The notes under the pieces are model-generated. The model searched no databases. It was given only the letters and a program-made list of their open reading frames with translations, and was not told the DNA's origin. Shown piece after piece: positions 7,965 through 16,719 of a stretch of DNA of 64,000 bases. Location of the stretch: positions 1 through 64,000 of IMG/VR virus record IMGVR_UViG_3300035181_000401; one strand, 5' to 3'. Numbering within the stretch: position 1 is the first letter of the stretch; each line of letters starts with the position of its first letter. Origin of the DNA: a virus. Both the position numbers and the translations under genes were made by a program.

Positions 7965-8405
7965 ATGACGACCATCGATCCGTCCACAAATCTCGGCAAG
8001 GTCCGACTTCGGGTGGGTGATTGGTCCGACATCCCGATCCTTCCTGACACGGTAGTCAACCAGACCCTCACGGATTGTAACAACAATGTGATCCGTGCGA
8101 GTCAACTTTGTGCTCAGTACATCCTCGCGACACTGACTGCAAAGACACACCGCAAGCTGGCCCAACTTGAAACGTGGTCGTCGGAACAGTTCGACAACTA
8201 CGTCAAATTCCTTCAGATGACGGTTCTCAACCCTCACCTCTCTGGCATCGCTCCGGTGCCTTACGTGGTCGATTCGGGCGTCGAGAATCCCATCGAACAG
8301 TTCATCGAGAACTGGAAGGCTGGCTACGAACGTGGTGCTGTGGTTGTGCCGTTTGATCCGTACACCCCTGCTCCTTCTCCGGTGATCGTGAATGAACCAA
8401 TCTAA
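7965..8405 (+). CDS. head-tail connector (adaptor) protein
   Basis: 146 residues. The helical N terminus (NLGKVRLRVGDWSDIPILPD, then VNQTLTDCNN) has the pattern of gp6-type adaptor proteins that dock on the portal, and the C terminus is a Pro-rich tail. Its position, between the capsid block and the stopper-like gene, supports this. It overlaps the next gene by 14 bases. Confidence 0.7.
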   Translation: MTTIDPSTNLGKVRLRVGDWSDIPILPDTVVNQTLTDCNNNVIRASQLCAQYILATLTAKTHRKLAQLETWSSEQFDNYVKFLQMTVLNPHLSGIAPVPYVVDSGVENPIEQFIENWKAGYERGAVVVPFDPYTPAPSPVIVNEPI

Positions 8406-8787
8406 CGACTTTGACACGGCGGCTCTTGCCATCGTGCAGGAGTTCGGCGGGACTGGGACATACACACGGTACACAGTGGGCGCGTACAACCCTGCCACTG
8501 GCAAGGCTACGCGTACCACTACATCGCAGACGGTCAAGGTAGCGATTACCGACCTCCAGCTTCGGAGCAACGGTACGTCGCTGAAGTACGGCACGGAAGT
8601 GGTTGCGGGTGACAAGGAAGCGTATCTCATCCCTCCCGAGAAGACTGGTGGCACGTCCATCGCTCCTATCGACGTGGTGAATGACACGCTGACTGTCGGC
8701 CCCTACACCTACACAATCGTCTCGTACAAGGAAACCAATCCGGACGGCACCACGCCGATTCTGTATTCCCTGTACTTGCGCCGGTAA
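8392..8787 (+). CDS. probable head-closure (stopper) protein
   Basis: 131 residues, beta-rich, with the segments NPATGKATRTTTSQTVKVAI and VNDTLTVGPYTYTIVSYKE, the repetitive strand pattern of neck proteins that seal the portal after packaging. It starts within the end of the connector gene. Assigned by size, order and fold pattern, not by a diagnostic motif. Confidence 0.65.
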   Translation: MNQSNDFDTAALAIVQEFGGTGTYTRYTVGAYNPATGKATRTTTSQTVKVAITDLQLRSNGTSLKYGTEVVAGDKEAYLIPPEKTGGTSIAPIDVVNDTLTVGPYTYTIVSYKETNPDGTTPILYSLYLRR

Positions 8788-8791
8788 GGCA

Positions 8792-8820
8792 TTGACAAAC
8801 AGTGCTGGCCGTGCTATAAT
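8792..8820 (+). promoter_or_regulatory. consensus sigma70-type promoter before tail completion gene
   Basis: TTGACA at 8792-8797, 17-base spacer, TATAAT at 8815-8820 with TGC before it. It has the same architecture as the promoter at 2928-2956 and lies 20 bases before the next ATG. Confidence 0.85.
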
Positions 8821-8840
8821 CTCATTCACTTGGGAGAAAA

Positions 8841-9269
8841 ATGGCTAGTTTTGCTGCGTCCGTCAGCAACAACGTCTATGCAGTGCTGACCAAAGTCAAT
8901 GCAGACGTTCACAAGATCGCCCGGGAGTTGTTTACCCTCACCGTCGATCTTACGCCCTCTCCGTCAAATCCCGGCCCCTATGCCACCGGCCATCTCGCCG
9001 ATCAATGGTATCCCGAGGTTGGGGACTTTTCCGACGAACTGAGCCCTTCCACTAGCTCCGATGGAGCGGGAAGCAAGTCTCGAATTGCTGCCGTCATCGG
9101 TAGTACGTTCTTCGGGAAGGACGGGAAGCTCACCTTCACCAACAACGTCCCCTACGCCTATCGCGCCGAAGCAGTCGGCTGGCCCATCGAAGATGGCTGG
9201 TCGGGTCGCCAAGGGCCTTATCGTATGGTGGCGCGTGCTATTCAAGCGGTCGCCGCTAAGTACCAATGA
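8841..9269 (+). CDS. tail completion protein (HK97 gp10-like)
   Basis: 142 residues. Helical N terminus (VHKIARELFTLTVDLTPSPSNPGPY) followed by ATGHLADQWY and a final AYRAEAVGWPIEDGW-like stretch. This is the pattern of gp10/gpZ-like proteins that join the tail to the head: an initial helix, the turn at TPxxxxPYATGHL and a terminal basic helix. It overlaps the next gene by four bases and is expressed from an adjacent promoter. Confidence 0.75.
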   Translation: MASFAASVSNNVYAVLTKVNADVHKIARELFTLTVDLTPSPSNPGPYATGHLADQWYPEVGDFSDELSPSTSSDGAGSKSRIAAVIGSTFFGKDGKLTFTNNVPYAYRAEAVGWPIEDGWSGRQGPYRMVARAIQAVAAKYQ

Positions 9270-9676
9270 GCAATCCAATCATCCGGGCCGCTCTTGAATC
9301 GCGGCTCGCTACTTGGGCTGCAATCCAATCCCCTCCGATCATCGTCTCTTATCAGAACGTGGCTTTCAACAAGCCCGCTGACGATGAGACGCCGTTCCTT
9401 GAATGCTTCCTGATTCCCAACACGGTCATGAGCCGGGACGTTGCCCAAACCAAGCAACGTCGCTACGGCCTCTTCCAGATCAATGTGTGGTGTCCTCAGG
9501 GTGCTGGCATGGGCATCGCGGAAGCTCTGGCGGAAAGTATTGCATCTCTCTTCGGTCCGCTCCCTAAGAACGGGCCTGTCTTCATTGAACAACCTCCTAC
9601 GATTGATCCGGCCATCCTCGACGATGCAAGTTGGGTCATCGTTCCAGTTCTTGTCAAGTATCGTTACGAATCGTAA
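9266..9676 (+). CDS. tail terminator protein (lambda gpU-like)
   Basis: 136 residues, alpha-beta pattern of the DUF4128/gpU group: first helix SNPIIRAALESRLATWA, then the strand RYGLFQINVWCPQGAGMG, which is the recognisable core of these proteins. It would cap the tail tube and set the end of tail growth. Neighbours are the completion protein and the tail tube region. Confidence 0.75.
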   Translation: MSNPIIRAALESRLATWAAIQSPPIIVSYQNVAFNKPADDETPFLECFLIPNTVMSRDVAQTKQRRYGLFQINVWCPQGAGMGIAEALAESIASLFGPLPKNGPVFIEQPPTIDPAILDDASWVIVPVLVKYRYES

Positions 9677-9694
9677 CGCTGAAAGGAAAATCCA

Positions 9695-10060
9695 ATGGCT
9701 GCACTTACCTTCACGACTGGCGTCACCAGCACGAACGGTCCTGTTGCTGTGACCAAGCAAACCATGACGACTTCCGATACCTTCACCTATGCGCAAGGTC
9801 AAGGTATGGTCGCCATGCTATACAACCCGAACCTTGGTTCGACTGTGACCGTGACCTTCGTTGGCACGTCTCCCACACCGATCAACCTTCCGGGCGGCGG
9901 CGGCACTTTCTCCACCGCTGGCGGCAAGGCCGTCACTGTCCTCAACAACGGTGCTACGTTTGTTGACCTTGACGACATCTCTGCGTATCTCACTGGCAAC
10001 GGCACTGTGACTGCGACTTCCTCGCTCGCTGGCCTGTTCGTCTTCCTGTTCCAAGCGTAA
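9695..10060 (+). CDS. unknown beta-rich tail-region protein
   Basis: 121 residues, rich in Thr, Val and Gly, with regular short strands and no charged clusters. It lies between the tail terminator and the tail tube gene with its own AAAGGAAA binding site. It could be a minor tail or decorating protein. I do not recognise a family. Confidence 0.6.
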   Translation: MAALTFTTGVTSTNGPVAVTKQTMTTSDTFTYAQGQGMVAMLYNPNLGSTVTVTFVGTSPTPINLPGGGGTFSTAGGKAVTVLNNGATFVDLDDISAYLTGNGTVTATSSLAGLFVFLFQA

Positions 10061-10089
10061 TCGACGCTTAACCCTCAAAAGGAAATCTC

Positions 10090-10527
10090 ATGACTGTCAT
10101 GACCACAGCGGGCTCGACGCTTGCGCTGTCCGCTACTCTGCCCGCGACGTATGACGCCACGGGTTACAACGCCCTCTCGTGGACTGTCGTCGGCGAAGTG
10201 ACCGACCTCGGCGAAGCGGGCAAGGCTTTCAACACTGTCAACCACTCGCCGGTTGGTTCGCGCCGGATCATCAAGCTGAAGGGCTCGTTCAACAACGGCT
10301 CCCTCCAGTTCCAGTTCGGCCGGGACTTCTCGGACGCGGGCCAGACTGCGTTCCTCACCGCTCTCGGTGTGGACACGGCCTACTCGTTCCGTATGGTGCT
10401 CCAGAACGGCAAGAAGCTCTACTTCACGGGCCTCGTGATGGACTTCAAGTACAAGGTCGGCTCTGTTGACCAAGTGACCGCTGCTTCGAGCACGGTGGAA
10501 CTCGTTTCCGACATCGTCGAAGTCTAA
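10090..10527 (+). CDS. major tail (tube) protein
   Basis: 145 residues. Typical tube-protein pattern: a beta sandwich with IIKLKGSFNNGSLQFQFGRD in the middle and the C-terminal strand pair LVMDFKYKVGSVDQVTAAS and STVELVSDIVEV. Strong codon bias. A GC-rich hairpin (10546-10567) follows it, and the chaperone pair comes next, as in lambda-like gene orders. Confidence 0.82.
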   Translation: MTVMTTAGSTLALSATLPATYDATGYNALSWTVVGEVTDLGEAGKAFNTVNHSPVGSRRIIKLKGSFNNGSLQFQFGRDFSDAGQTAFLTALGVDTAYSFRMVLQNGKKLYFTGLVMDFKYKVGSVDQVTAASSTVELVSDIVEV

Positions 10528-10545
10528 TCCTGACTTCGGTTGAAA

Positions 10546-10567
10546 GCTGGGGGAGAAATCCCCCAGC
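10546..10567 (+). terminator. GC-rich hairpin after the tail tube gene
   Basis: GCTGGGGG (10546-10553), loop AGAAAT, CCCCCAGC (10560-10567). No T run follows, so it is more likely an mRNA stabiliser or partial attenuator than a full terminator. The 125-base gap holds nothing else I can identify. Confidence 0.5.
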
Positions 10568-10652
10568 CTCTACACGATAGCTGCAAAGATCAGCTACGTC
10601 AAGAAAGACCCTACGGTCTACTCCATTACTTACCACGAAAGGCATACATCAA

Positions 10653-11060
10653 ATGACGCTCGACCTCGCTTCCCTCGCTCTCAAGGCGGACACCGAAATC
10701 CAACTCCGTCACCCTGTTTCGGGTGAACTGCTCTTCGCTGACGAAGACAAGACGGAGCCTGTGACGGTCAGCCTGTGGGGCTCCGCTTCCAAGCAGTACC
10801 GCAACGCTGTTGCTGAGATGCAGAACCGCGCCCTGAAGCGCCAAGCGAAGAAGGAAAAGCCCACTGCCGAAGTGATGCGTGAAGAAGGCATTCGCCTCCT
10901 GCTCGCTGTCTCGGCTGGCTCCAAGAACCTCGTGCTCGATGGCAACCCGGTCATCACCGAGGACGACTTCCGGAACCTGTACTCCAATCCCGCCTACTCG
11001 TGGGTGAAGGATCAGGTTGACGAAGCTCTCGCTGACACGTCGAATTTTTTGGCCCAGTAA
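10653..11060 (+). CDS. tail assembly chaperone, short form (gpG-like)
   Basis: 135 residues, acidic at both ends with a Lys/Arg-rich middle. It lies between the tube and tape measure genes, the place of the lambda G gene, whose product coats the tape measure before the tube polymerises. Its last codons carry the slippery sequence TTTTTTG at 11045-11051, seven bases before the stop codon, so part of the ribosomes should shift into the longer form. Confidence 0.85.
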   Translation: MTLDLASLALKADTEIQLRHPVSGELLFADEDKTEPVTVSLWGSASKQYRNAVAEMQNRALKRQAKKEKPTAEVMREEGIRLLLAVSAGSKNLVLDGNPVITEDDFRNLYSNPAYSWVKDQVDEALADTSNFLAQ

Positions 11061-11557
11061 GCGAGTCGCTTAGTCTGTACGTGCGCCACCTCGGGTGGCT
11101 GCACGCGATACCAGAAGGGGACAAGAAATCACGATTCGCGAAATACACAGCCTCGGACCCCGAACATCCGTTGCTGCGTATGCCCGACATCGAAACTGAA
11201 CACGCGGCTGGTTACCTCCTAGGTCTGCTGCAAGAAGCTGGCCTCATGTCCTCTGGTGGCATGGGGCCAGTTCCTATTTCATGGGTCGAAATTGATGCAT
11301 GGCTTCGGGTCACCGAACGTGAACTCTCCATGTGGGAGCGGACCACCATCAAGCGACTCAGCGAGGAATACGTTTCTGAGTTGGTGCAGGCCACAAAGGC
11401 TGACCGACCGGCTCCGTACATTCACGAAGAAGACCTGGACAACATCGACCGTGAGCGTGTTCAGACGAAGATTCTGTCTGTGCTCTCGAAGTTCATCCGA
11501 AAGACTCCGACAGAACCCGCCGAAGAGGCACTTGTAGAAAAGGACACAGACCAATGA
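10653..11557 (+). CDS. tail assembly chaperone, long form by -1 frameshift (gpG-T-like)
   Basis: A -1 shift at T-TTT-TTG (11045-11051) moves reading into a frame that is open from the slip site to 11557, giving a fusion of about 301 residues. The downstream part has no proper ribosome binding site of its own: the first possible start is a GTG at 11081, beyond the stop of the short form. The fused part (LGWLHAIPEGDKKSRFAKY and a helical tail) corresponds to the lambda T half that contacts the tape measure. The arrangement is the conserved one of long-tailed phages. Confidence 0.85.
11045..11051 (+). promoter_or_regulatory. -1 ribosomal frameshift slippery site
   Basis: In the reading frame of the short chaperone the heptamer reads T TTT TTG, so both P-site and A-site tRNAs can re-pair after slipping back one base. 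The minus-one frame is stop-free across the junction into the downstream frame. Confidence 0.85.
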
Positions 11558-14500
11558 CGATGGACGTTTCTCGTCTTGCCATTGAAGTCACCTCGAATGG
11601 TATCGAGACAGCAACGAAGGCCCTCAACGGTGGTAATGGCCGTGGGGGTCTTGCTGGCGCTGCTGCGACCGCTGAACGCAATGTCACCAAGCTGACGGAC
11701 TCGCTTGGCAAGATGATGGCTCTGAACACGTCGGGTACAGCCTCCGCGTGGGCAGCAAGCCTCGGTAATCTCGGCACTGTCCTCGCGCAGATCAATGCGC
11801 AGGCTGCCACTGCATCGAAGGCCATCTCTCAGATGGCTGCCACGATGGAAGATGTGACGAAGAAGACGAAGGACTTGTCTGCCGCCACTCGCGAATCTCA
11901 CGAACGCATGAGCATCTTCAGCACGACCTTCCGTGCGATGACTTCGGCATTCGTCATTTACAAGGGCATCGAGCTTGCTCACAGCATCGTCGAAGTGAAC
12001 GATGCGTGGCAAAACCAAGCTGCCCGTTTGAAGATCGTCACGGGCTCGGCGAGCCAAGCTGCCGCCGTGCAGGACGCGCTCTTCAAGTCCTCGCAGTCCG
12101 TCCGCATCCCGCTCGAAGAACAGGTGAACATGCTCACCCGTTTGCAGCCTGTGATGCAGAAGATGGGCTACTCCACAAAGGACGTGGTTGACACCGTCGA
12201 TACGTTCTCGAAGGTCATCCGAGTCTCGGGTCTGAGCACACGTGAAACGCAATCCGCGATGCTGGCGTTCAACCACTCCATGACGGAAGGTTGGATGACG
12301 GGCCGGGCGTACAACTCGATGGCTCAGGAAGCTCCGAAGTTCCTCCAGATTCTTCGCGATCAACTTGGCATGACTGCCTCGGAATTCCGTAAGGCTGTGA
12401 CCAACCGTGAAATCACGGGCGACAAGATCGTTGAAGCCCTGAAGGCAAACAAGGACAAGCTCGACGCTGAGTTCAACGAGATGCCTCGCACCGTTGCTCA
12501 AGCGTGGGTTCAAGTCAAGAACGAATGGGAACGCTCCATCGGCCAGATGGGTCAGGAGACGCAGTTCTCCAGCGGCGTCGTTGGCGTTCTCGACCTTCTG
12601 CGCAGCATCATCCCGGAGGTTGCTAACTCGCTGGGTCAAGCCTTCACGGAAATCCTGAAGTGGGTGAATGAGAACCGCGATTCGCTGGGCCAGATTTGGC
12701 TTCAAGTGAAGGGCATTGCTAAGGACGCTTGGGGCATCGCAACAGCCTTCGGTGGTCTGCTCGGTTCTATCTCCACGGCGGGTGGCGAAGTCAACGTCAT
12801 CGGTCTTGGGCTGTTCACCGCTCGCGTCATGCTGGCGGGTATCGAAGACATCCTGAAGGTCGTTGTTGCCTCGTTTGCGGATGTTGGCCTCACCATTGGT
12901 GCAGTGCTCGTCTCGCCTCTGCAAATCGTTATCGAACTGCTTGGTACGCTTGAAGAACTGCTCACGGGCATGTTCAAGTACATGGCAGAAGTGGCATCGA
13001 AGCTGCACATGGATGGCCTGTCGAAGTCCCTCCAAGAAGCCAGCCAACGTGCCTCCAACCTGACGGATGAGTTCGCGGGTGCAGATGCCAAGATCGAGTC
13101 CTTCTTCGCGAAGGGCCACGCATGGGCCAACTCTCTTGAGAAGCCTATTGCGGAAGGTCATGGCGCGCTCGAAACTCTGCTCAGTGGTGCAGAGGATGTT
13201 GGTGCAGCTTTTGACAAGATGCAGAAGCACATCGACAAGGTGAGTGACAAGAAGGGTCCGCCTGAACCCCCTCACACTGACGACAAGATTGAAAAGGCTC
13301 TCGACGCGGATGCTCGTCATGCTGCGAATGCGATGGCCCAACTCAATGCTCAGTATGCAGACCTGATTGAGAAGAAGACCCGTCTTCTCTCGATGGGCTC
13401 TGAAGCTGACAAGCTGGGTCCGGCACAACGAGAACTGAACAAGCTTCTCGCCGAACGCATCGCCCTCGACGGTGACGCCTCGAAGGGTCTGGACGCCCGC
13501 CTCGCGGCTCAAAAGAAGGCAGACCTCGACGCACAGATCGGGCAAGCAAAGATCAACGCGGGCCTCGAACAGTACGTCAACAGTCTTCAAGGTGCGATTG
13601 ACGCGGAAGCGAAGCTCGACAAGAACGCTGAATCGCGTGCGACAACGCTGGAACAAGAAGCTGCACAACTCCAAGCTAAGGCCGTCACGTATGGTCTGCT
13701 GAAGGGCGCAGTGGAAGAGTACACGGCTGCTCAACTCAACGCGAAGATCGCGGAGCTTGAAGGCATGAGCGACGATTCGCGGGACGAAAAGTACCTCGCG
13801 GCTCTCATCCGTCAACGTGACGCTCTCCAACAGATCGCCCACTGGAAGGGCATCATCGGCGGCAAGGACGCTGAGTCTGCTTTCGCTAAGGCGATGGACG
13901 CCAAGAAGCTTGAAGACTTCTCCACAGCGGCTCAAAAGTCGTTCGGGAAGATCGGGCAGGCTTTCGGCGGCATGGTCCTCGCTGCTCAGAAGTGGATGGA
14001 CAAGCAAGGCCAGTTCAAGGCTGCGGCAGAAGATGCCAGCAAGATTCAAGACCCGAAGAAGCAAGAAGAAGCTTTCAAGGAACTTGCGGTTGCTCAATCT
14101 GAAGCTCAAGCTGGCGCATACGCGGACATGGCTGAATCTGCGAAGGGGTTCTTCAAGGAGAACTCGCGTGGCTACAAGATCATGGCCGACATCGAGAAGG
14201 GCTTCCGGCTCTACCAGATGGCTATGCAGCTTGAACAGTTCACGATGCAGATGACGCAAACCACGGCGGCTACTACAGCGCAAGTGGCTGGGCACGAAAT
14301 TGTCGCGGCCTCGGCTGTTGCAGCGGCTCCTGCGGTCATCGGTGCGAACATGGCTATGGGTACATCGGCTGCTGTGGCTGGTGTTGCCAACCAAGCTAAC
14401 GGTGATCCGTACTCGGCGTTCTTCCGGATGGCAGCTATGGCTGCGATCATGGCTGCGTTGGGCTTCGCGGTTACTGCTGGTGGCTCTGGTGGCGCTCACC

Positions 14501-16719
14501 TCGCTGCGGATCGTCAGGCTGTGCAAGGCACTGGCACCGTCCTCGGTGACGCTTCCAAGCAATCCACATCGATTGCTGACGGCATCAAGGCGCTCAAGGA
14601 CAACAGCGACATCTCGCTGTCCTACTCGCAAGGGATGCTCTACTCGCTGCAAAGCATTCAAGACTCTCTCGCGGGCGTCACGAGCTACCTGCTTCGTGGT
14701 AACTCTTCGCTCCTGACTGGTGCTGGGTATCAGAACAGCAAGACCTACGGTGCTGGTAACGGCCTCGTTGGTGCGCTCAGTCTGCACCCTGACTTCCTCA
14801 TGAATCTGCTCGGTCCGCTGGGCTCGTTCATGCAGAAGATTTCCGGCTTCGGCACTTCGACATCGCTGGTTGACTCGGGCATCACTGCCGGTTCTCAATC
14901 GGTTGGTGACATCCTCTCTGGCGGCTTCCAAGGCTCTACGTACCAAGACATCGAGACGAAGAAGAAGGCGCTGTGGATGACGTACAGCGATTCGACGCAA
15001 CGCAATACGCAATCTCTCGACCCGACGACATCTGCGCAGTTCACTGACGTGATTGCTCAAATGGTGTCCACGGTGACTCAGGCTGCTACGGCTCTCGGCA
15101 TGGACGCGACGACTGTGAGTGCGGAACTCGCCAAGGTTCAACTGAATCTCGGCAACCTCTCGCTCAAGGGTCTTAGCTCGGACGAGATTCAAAAGCAACT
15201 TGAAGCTGTGTTCTCTGCGTTCGGTGACCAACTCGCTACTGCGGCTCTCGGTCCTACCATCTCGTCGTTCCAACATGCGGGTGAAGGTCTGCTCGACACT
15301 GCCGTGCGTGTTGCGACTGGCGTCGATCAAGCGAACTACGAACTCGGCAAGCTTGGCTTGACAGCCGTGTCCTTCACGGATATAATCAACAAGCAAGGTG
15401 ACATCGGCGCGGAAATCGTCCGTCAAAGCATTGAAGTGAAGGAAGCTGGCACCGGCATCGGTGACATCATCCAGACCATGCAAGGCACGGCGGCTGAAAT
15501 CGCGAAGACGTATGCTGCGCTTCTTGACATCCGCAAGGGCTTCAAGGACGTTGGCCTCGGTGCTGTGAACGTCACCTCCGACCTCATTCGTGCGGCTGGT
15601 GGTATGGACGTGCTGACGCAATCGCTGTCGGACTACAACAAGAACTTCTTCTCGGACGCCGAACGCGTTCAGATGGGTCTTGCGGATATGAGCGGTCAGT
15701 TCGCTGCCCTCGGACTCCAAATGCCCGCATCGAAGCAAGCTTTCCGTGACCTCGTCAACTCGCTCATGTCGGGTGACGCTGCAAGTCAAGCACTCGCAGT
15801 GAAGGTGATCGGACTGTCGGGTTCGTTCAGTGATCTGATGGACGGCATGTCGTCGGCAATCAGCGATGCTCAAGGCAAGCTGACCGATGCCTACAACGCT
15901 CAGAAGGACGCGCTGGACAACACGATCAGCACGTTCCAAGGCTTTGCGAAGACCCTGTCGGACTTCCAACTGACACTGAAGGTTGGCGACCTCTCTACAG
16001 AGACGCCGATGCAGAAGTATCAGGACGAACTGGCTCACTACCAAGACGTGCAACAGCGCGCGATGGCGGGTGACCAGACAGCGATTGGTGAATACCAACA
16101 AGCCGCGACGGACTTCCTGAATGCCTCGCGGGGCATGTACGCTTCGGGTGACCAATACTCGTCTGACTACAGCAAGGTTGCCAGCGACACCGCTGCGATG
16201 GCCTCGTACACGGCAGATCAAGTCTCGGTGGCCCAACAGCAACTCGATGCGCTGAACACGCAAGTCGGTTCCCTCATCACGATCAACACGAGCGTGATGT
16301 CGGTGACGGACGCGATTGCCGCTCTCCAAGCGGTGATCGAAGCGAACACCATTGTGGCGGGCACTGTCACCCTCACGGATGGCAGCGGTCAGCTTGATGG
16401 TTCTCACGCAATGGGTCTGGCAAGCGTGCCGTTCGACGGCTACCGTGCTGAACTCCACCAAGGCGAACGAGTCCTGACGGCCTCTGAAGCCCGTGCCTAC
16501 AACCAACAAGGTTCGGACACTGGCGACATGGCTCAAGAAATTCGCAACCTGCGGATGGAAGTGACGGCTCTCCGAGAAGATGCTGCGAAGCAAACATCGG
16601 CTCTCATCACGTCGAACATGGCTGCCCACGATCAATCGGCTCGCACGATTGTGAACGGTCAGAAGGAAGCGGCGAAGACAACCAACTACGCAGGAAAGGC
16701 TAAGGCTACTCTCGCATGA
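11554..16719 (+). CDS. tail tape measure protein
   Basis: 1721 residues, by far the longest gene. It sets tail length and is later ejected with the DNA. The N-terminal tape-measure domain (about residues 140-320) is recognisable from ARLKIVTGSASQAAAVQDAL and GWMTGRAYNSMAQEAPKFL. Two hydrophobic stretches, near residue 430 and near 960, could be membrane-inserting. Long coiled-coil parts lie around 590-900 and in the last 100 residues. It overlaps the frameshifted chaperone by four bases and the next tail gene by four. By the common 0.15 nm per residue rule the tail would be about 250 nm long (inference). Confidence 0.93.
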   Translation: MTMDVSRLAIEVTSNGIETATKALNGGNGRGGLAGAAATAERNVTKLTDSLGKMMALNTSGTASAWAASLGNLGTVLAQINAQAATASKAISQMAATMEDVTKKTKDLSAATRESHERMSIFSTTFRAMTSAFVIYKGIELAHSIVEVNDAWQNQAARLKIVTGSASQAAAVQDALFKSSQSVRIPLEEQVNMLTRLQPVMQKMGYSTKDVVDTVDTFSKVIRVSGLSTRETQSAMLAFNHSMTEGWMTGRAYNSMAQEAPKFLQILRDQLGMTASEFRKAVTNREITGDKIVEALKANKDKLDAEFNEMPRTVAQAWVQVKNEWERSIGQMGQETQFSSGVVGVLDLLRSIIPEVANSLGQAFTEILKWVNENRDSLGQIWLQVKGIAKDAWGIATAFGGLLGSISTAGGEVNVIGLGLFTARVMLAGIEDILKVVVASFADVGLTIGAVLVSPLQIVIELLGTLEELLTGMFKYMAEVASKLHMDGLSKSLQEASQRASNLTDEFAGADAKIESFFAKGHAWANSLEKPIAEGHGALETLLSGAEDVGAAFDKMQKHIDKVSDKKGPPEPPHTDDKIEKALDADARHAANAMAQLNAQYADLIEKKTRLLSMGSEADKLGPAQRELNKLLAERIALDGDASKGLDARLAAQKKADLDAQIGQAKINAGLEQYVNSLQGAIDAEAKLDKNAESRATTLEQEAAQLQAKAVTYGLLKGAVEEYTAAQLNAKIAELEGMSDDSRDEKYLAALIRQRDALQQIAHWKGIIGGKDAESAFAKAMDAKKLEDFSTAAQKSFGKIGQAFGGMVLAAQKWMDKQGQFKAAAEDASKIQDPKKQEEAFKELAVAQSEAQAGAYADMAESAKGFFKENSRGYKIMADIEKGFRLYQMAMQLEQFTMQMTQTTAATTAQVAGHEIVAASAVAAAPAVIGANMAMGTSAAVAGVANQANGDPYSAFFRMAAMAAIMAALGFAVTAGGSGGAHLAADRQAVQGTGTVLGDASKQSTSIADGIKALKDNSDISLSYSQGMLYSLQSIQDSLAGVTSYLLRGNSSLLTGAGYQNSKTYGAGNGLVGALSLHPDFLMNLLGPLGSFMQKISGFGTSTSLVDSGITAGSQSVGDILSGGFQGSTYQDIETKKKALWMTYSDSTQRNTQSLDPTTSAQFTDVIAQMVSTVTQAATALGMDATTVSAELAKVQLNLGNLSLKGLSSDEIQKQLEAVFSAFGDQLATAALGPTISSFQHAGEGLLDTAVRVATGVDQANYELGKLGLTAVSFTDIINKQGDIGAEIVRQSIEVKEAGTGIGDIIQTMQGTAAEIAKTYAALLDIRKGFKDVGLGAVNVTSDLIRAAGGMDVLTQSLSDYNKNFFSDAERVQMGLADMSGQFAALGLQMPASKQAFRDLVNSLMSGDAASQALAVKVIGLSGSFSDLMDGMSSAISDAQGKLTDAYNAQKDALDNTISTFQGFAKTLSDFQLTLKVGDLSTETPMQKYQDELAHYQDVQQRAMAGDQTAIGEYQQAATDFLNASRGMYASGDQYSSDYSKVASDTAAMASYTADQVSVAQQQLDALNTQVGSLITINTSVMSVTDAIAALQAVIEANTIVAGTVTLTDGSGQLDGSHAMGLASVPFDGYRAELHQGERVLTASEARAYNQQGSDTGDMAQEIRNLRMEVTALREDAAKQTSALITSNMAAHDQSARTIVNGQKEAAKTTNYAGKAKATLA

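Noticed and set aside
9631-9966. Alternative frames over the tail terminator and neighbouring genes
   Set aside because: Overlap of real genes in other frames, without binding sites and with Arg/Ser-rich shadow composition.
11461-16635. Open frame of 1724 codons antisense to the tape measure gene
   Set aside because: It mirrors the codon bias of the real gene (frame-locked antisense), has no ribosome binding site and reads as a His/Arg-rich non-protein.
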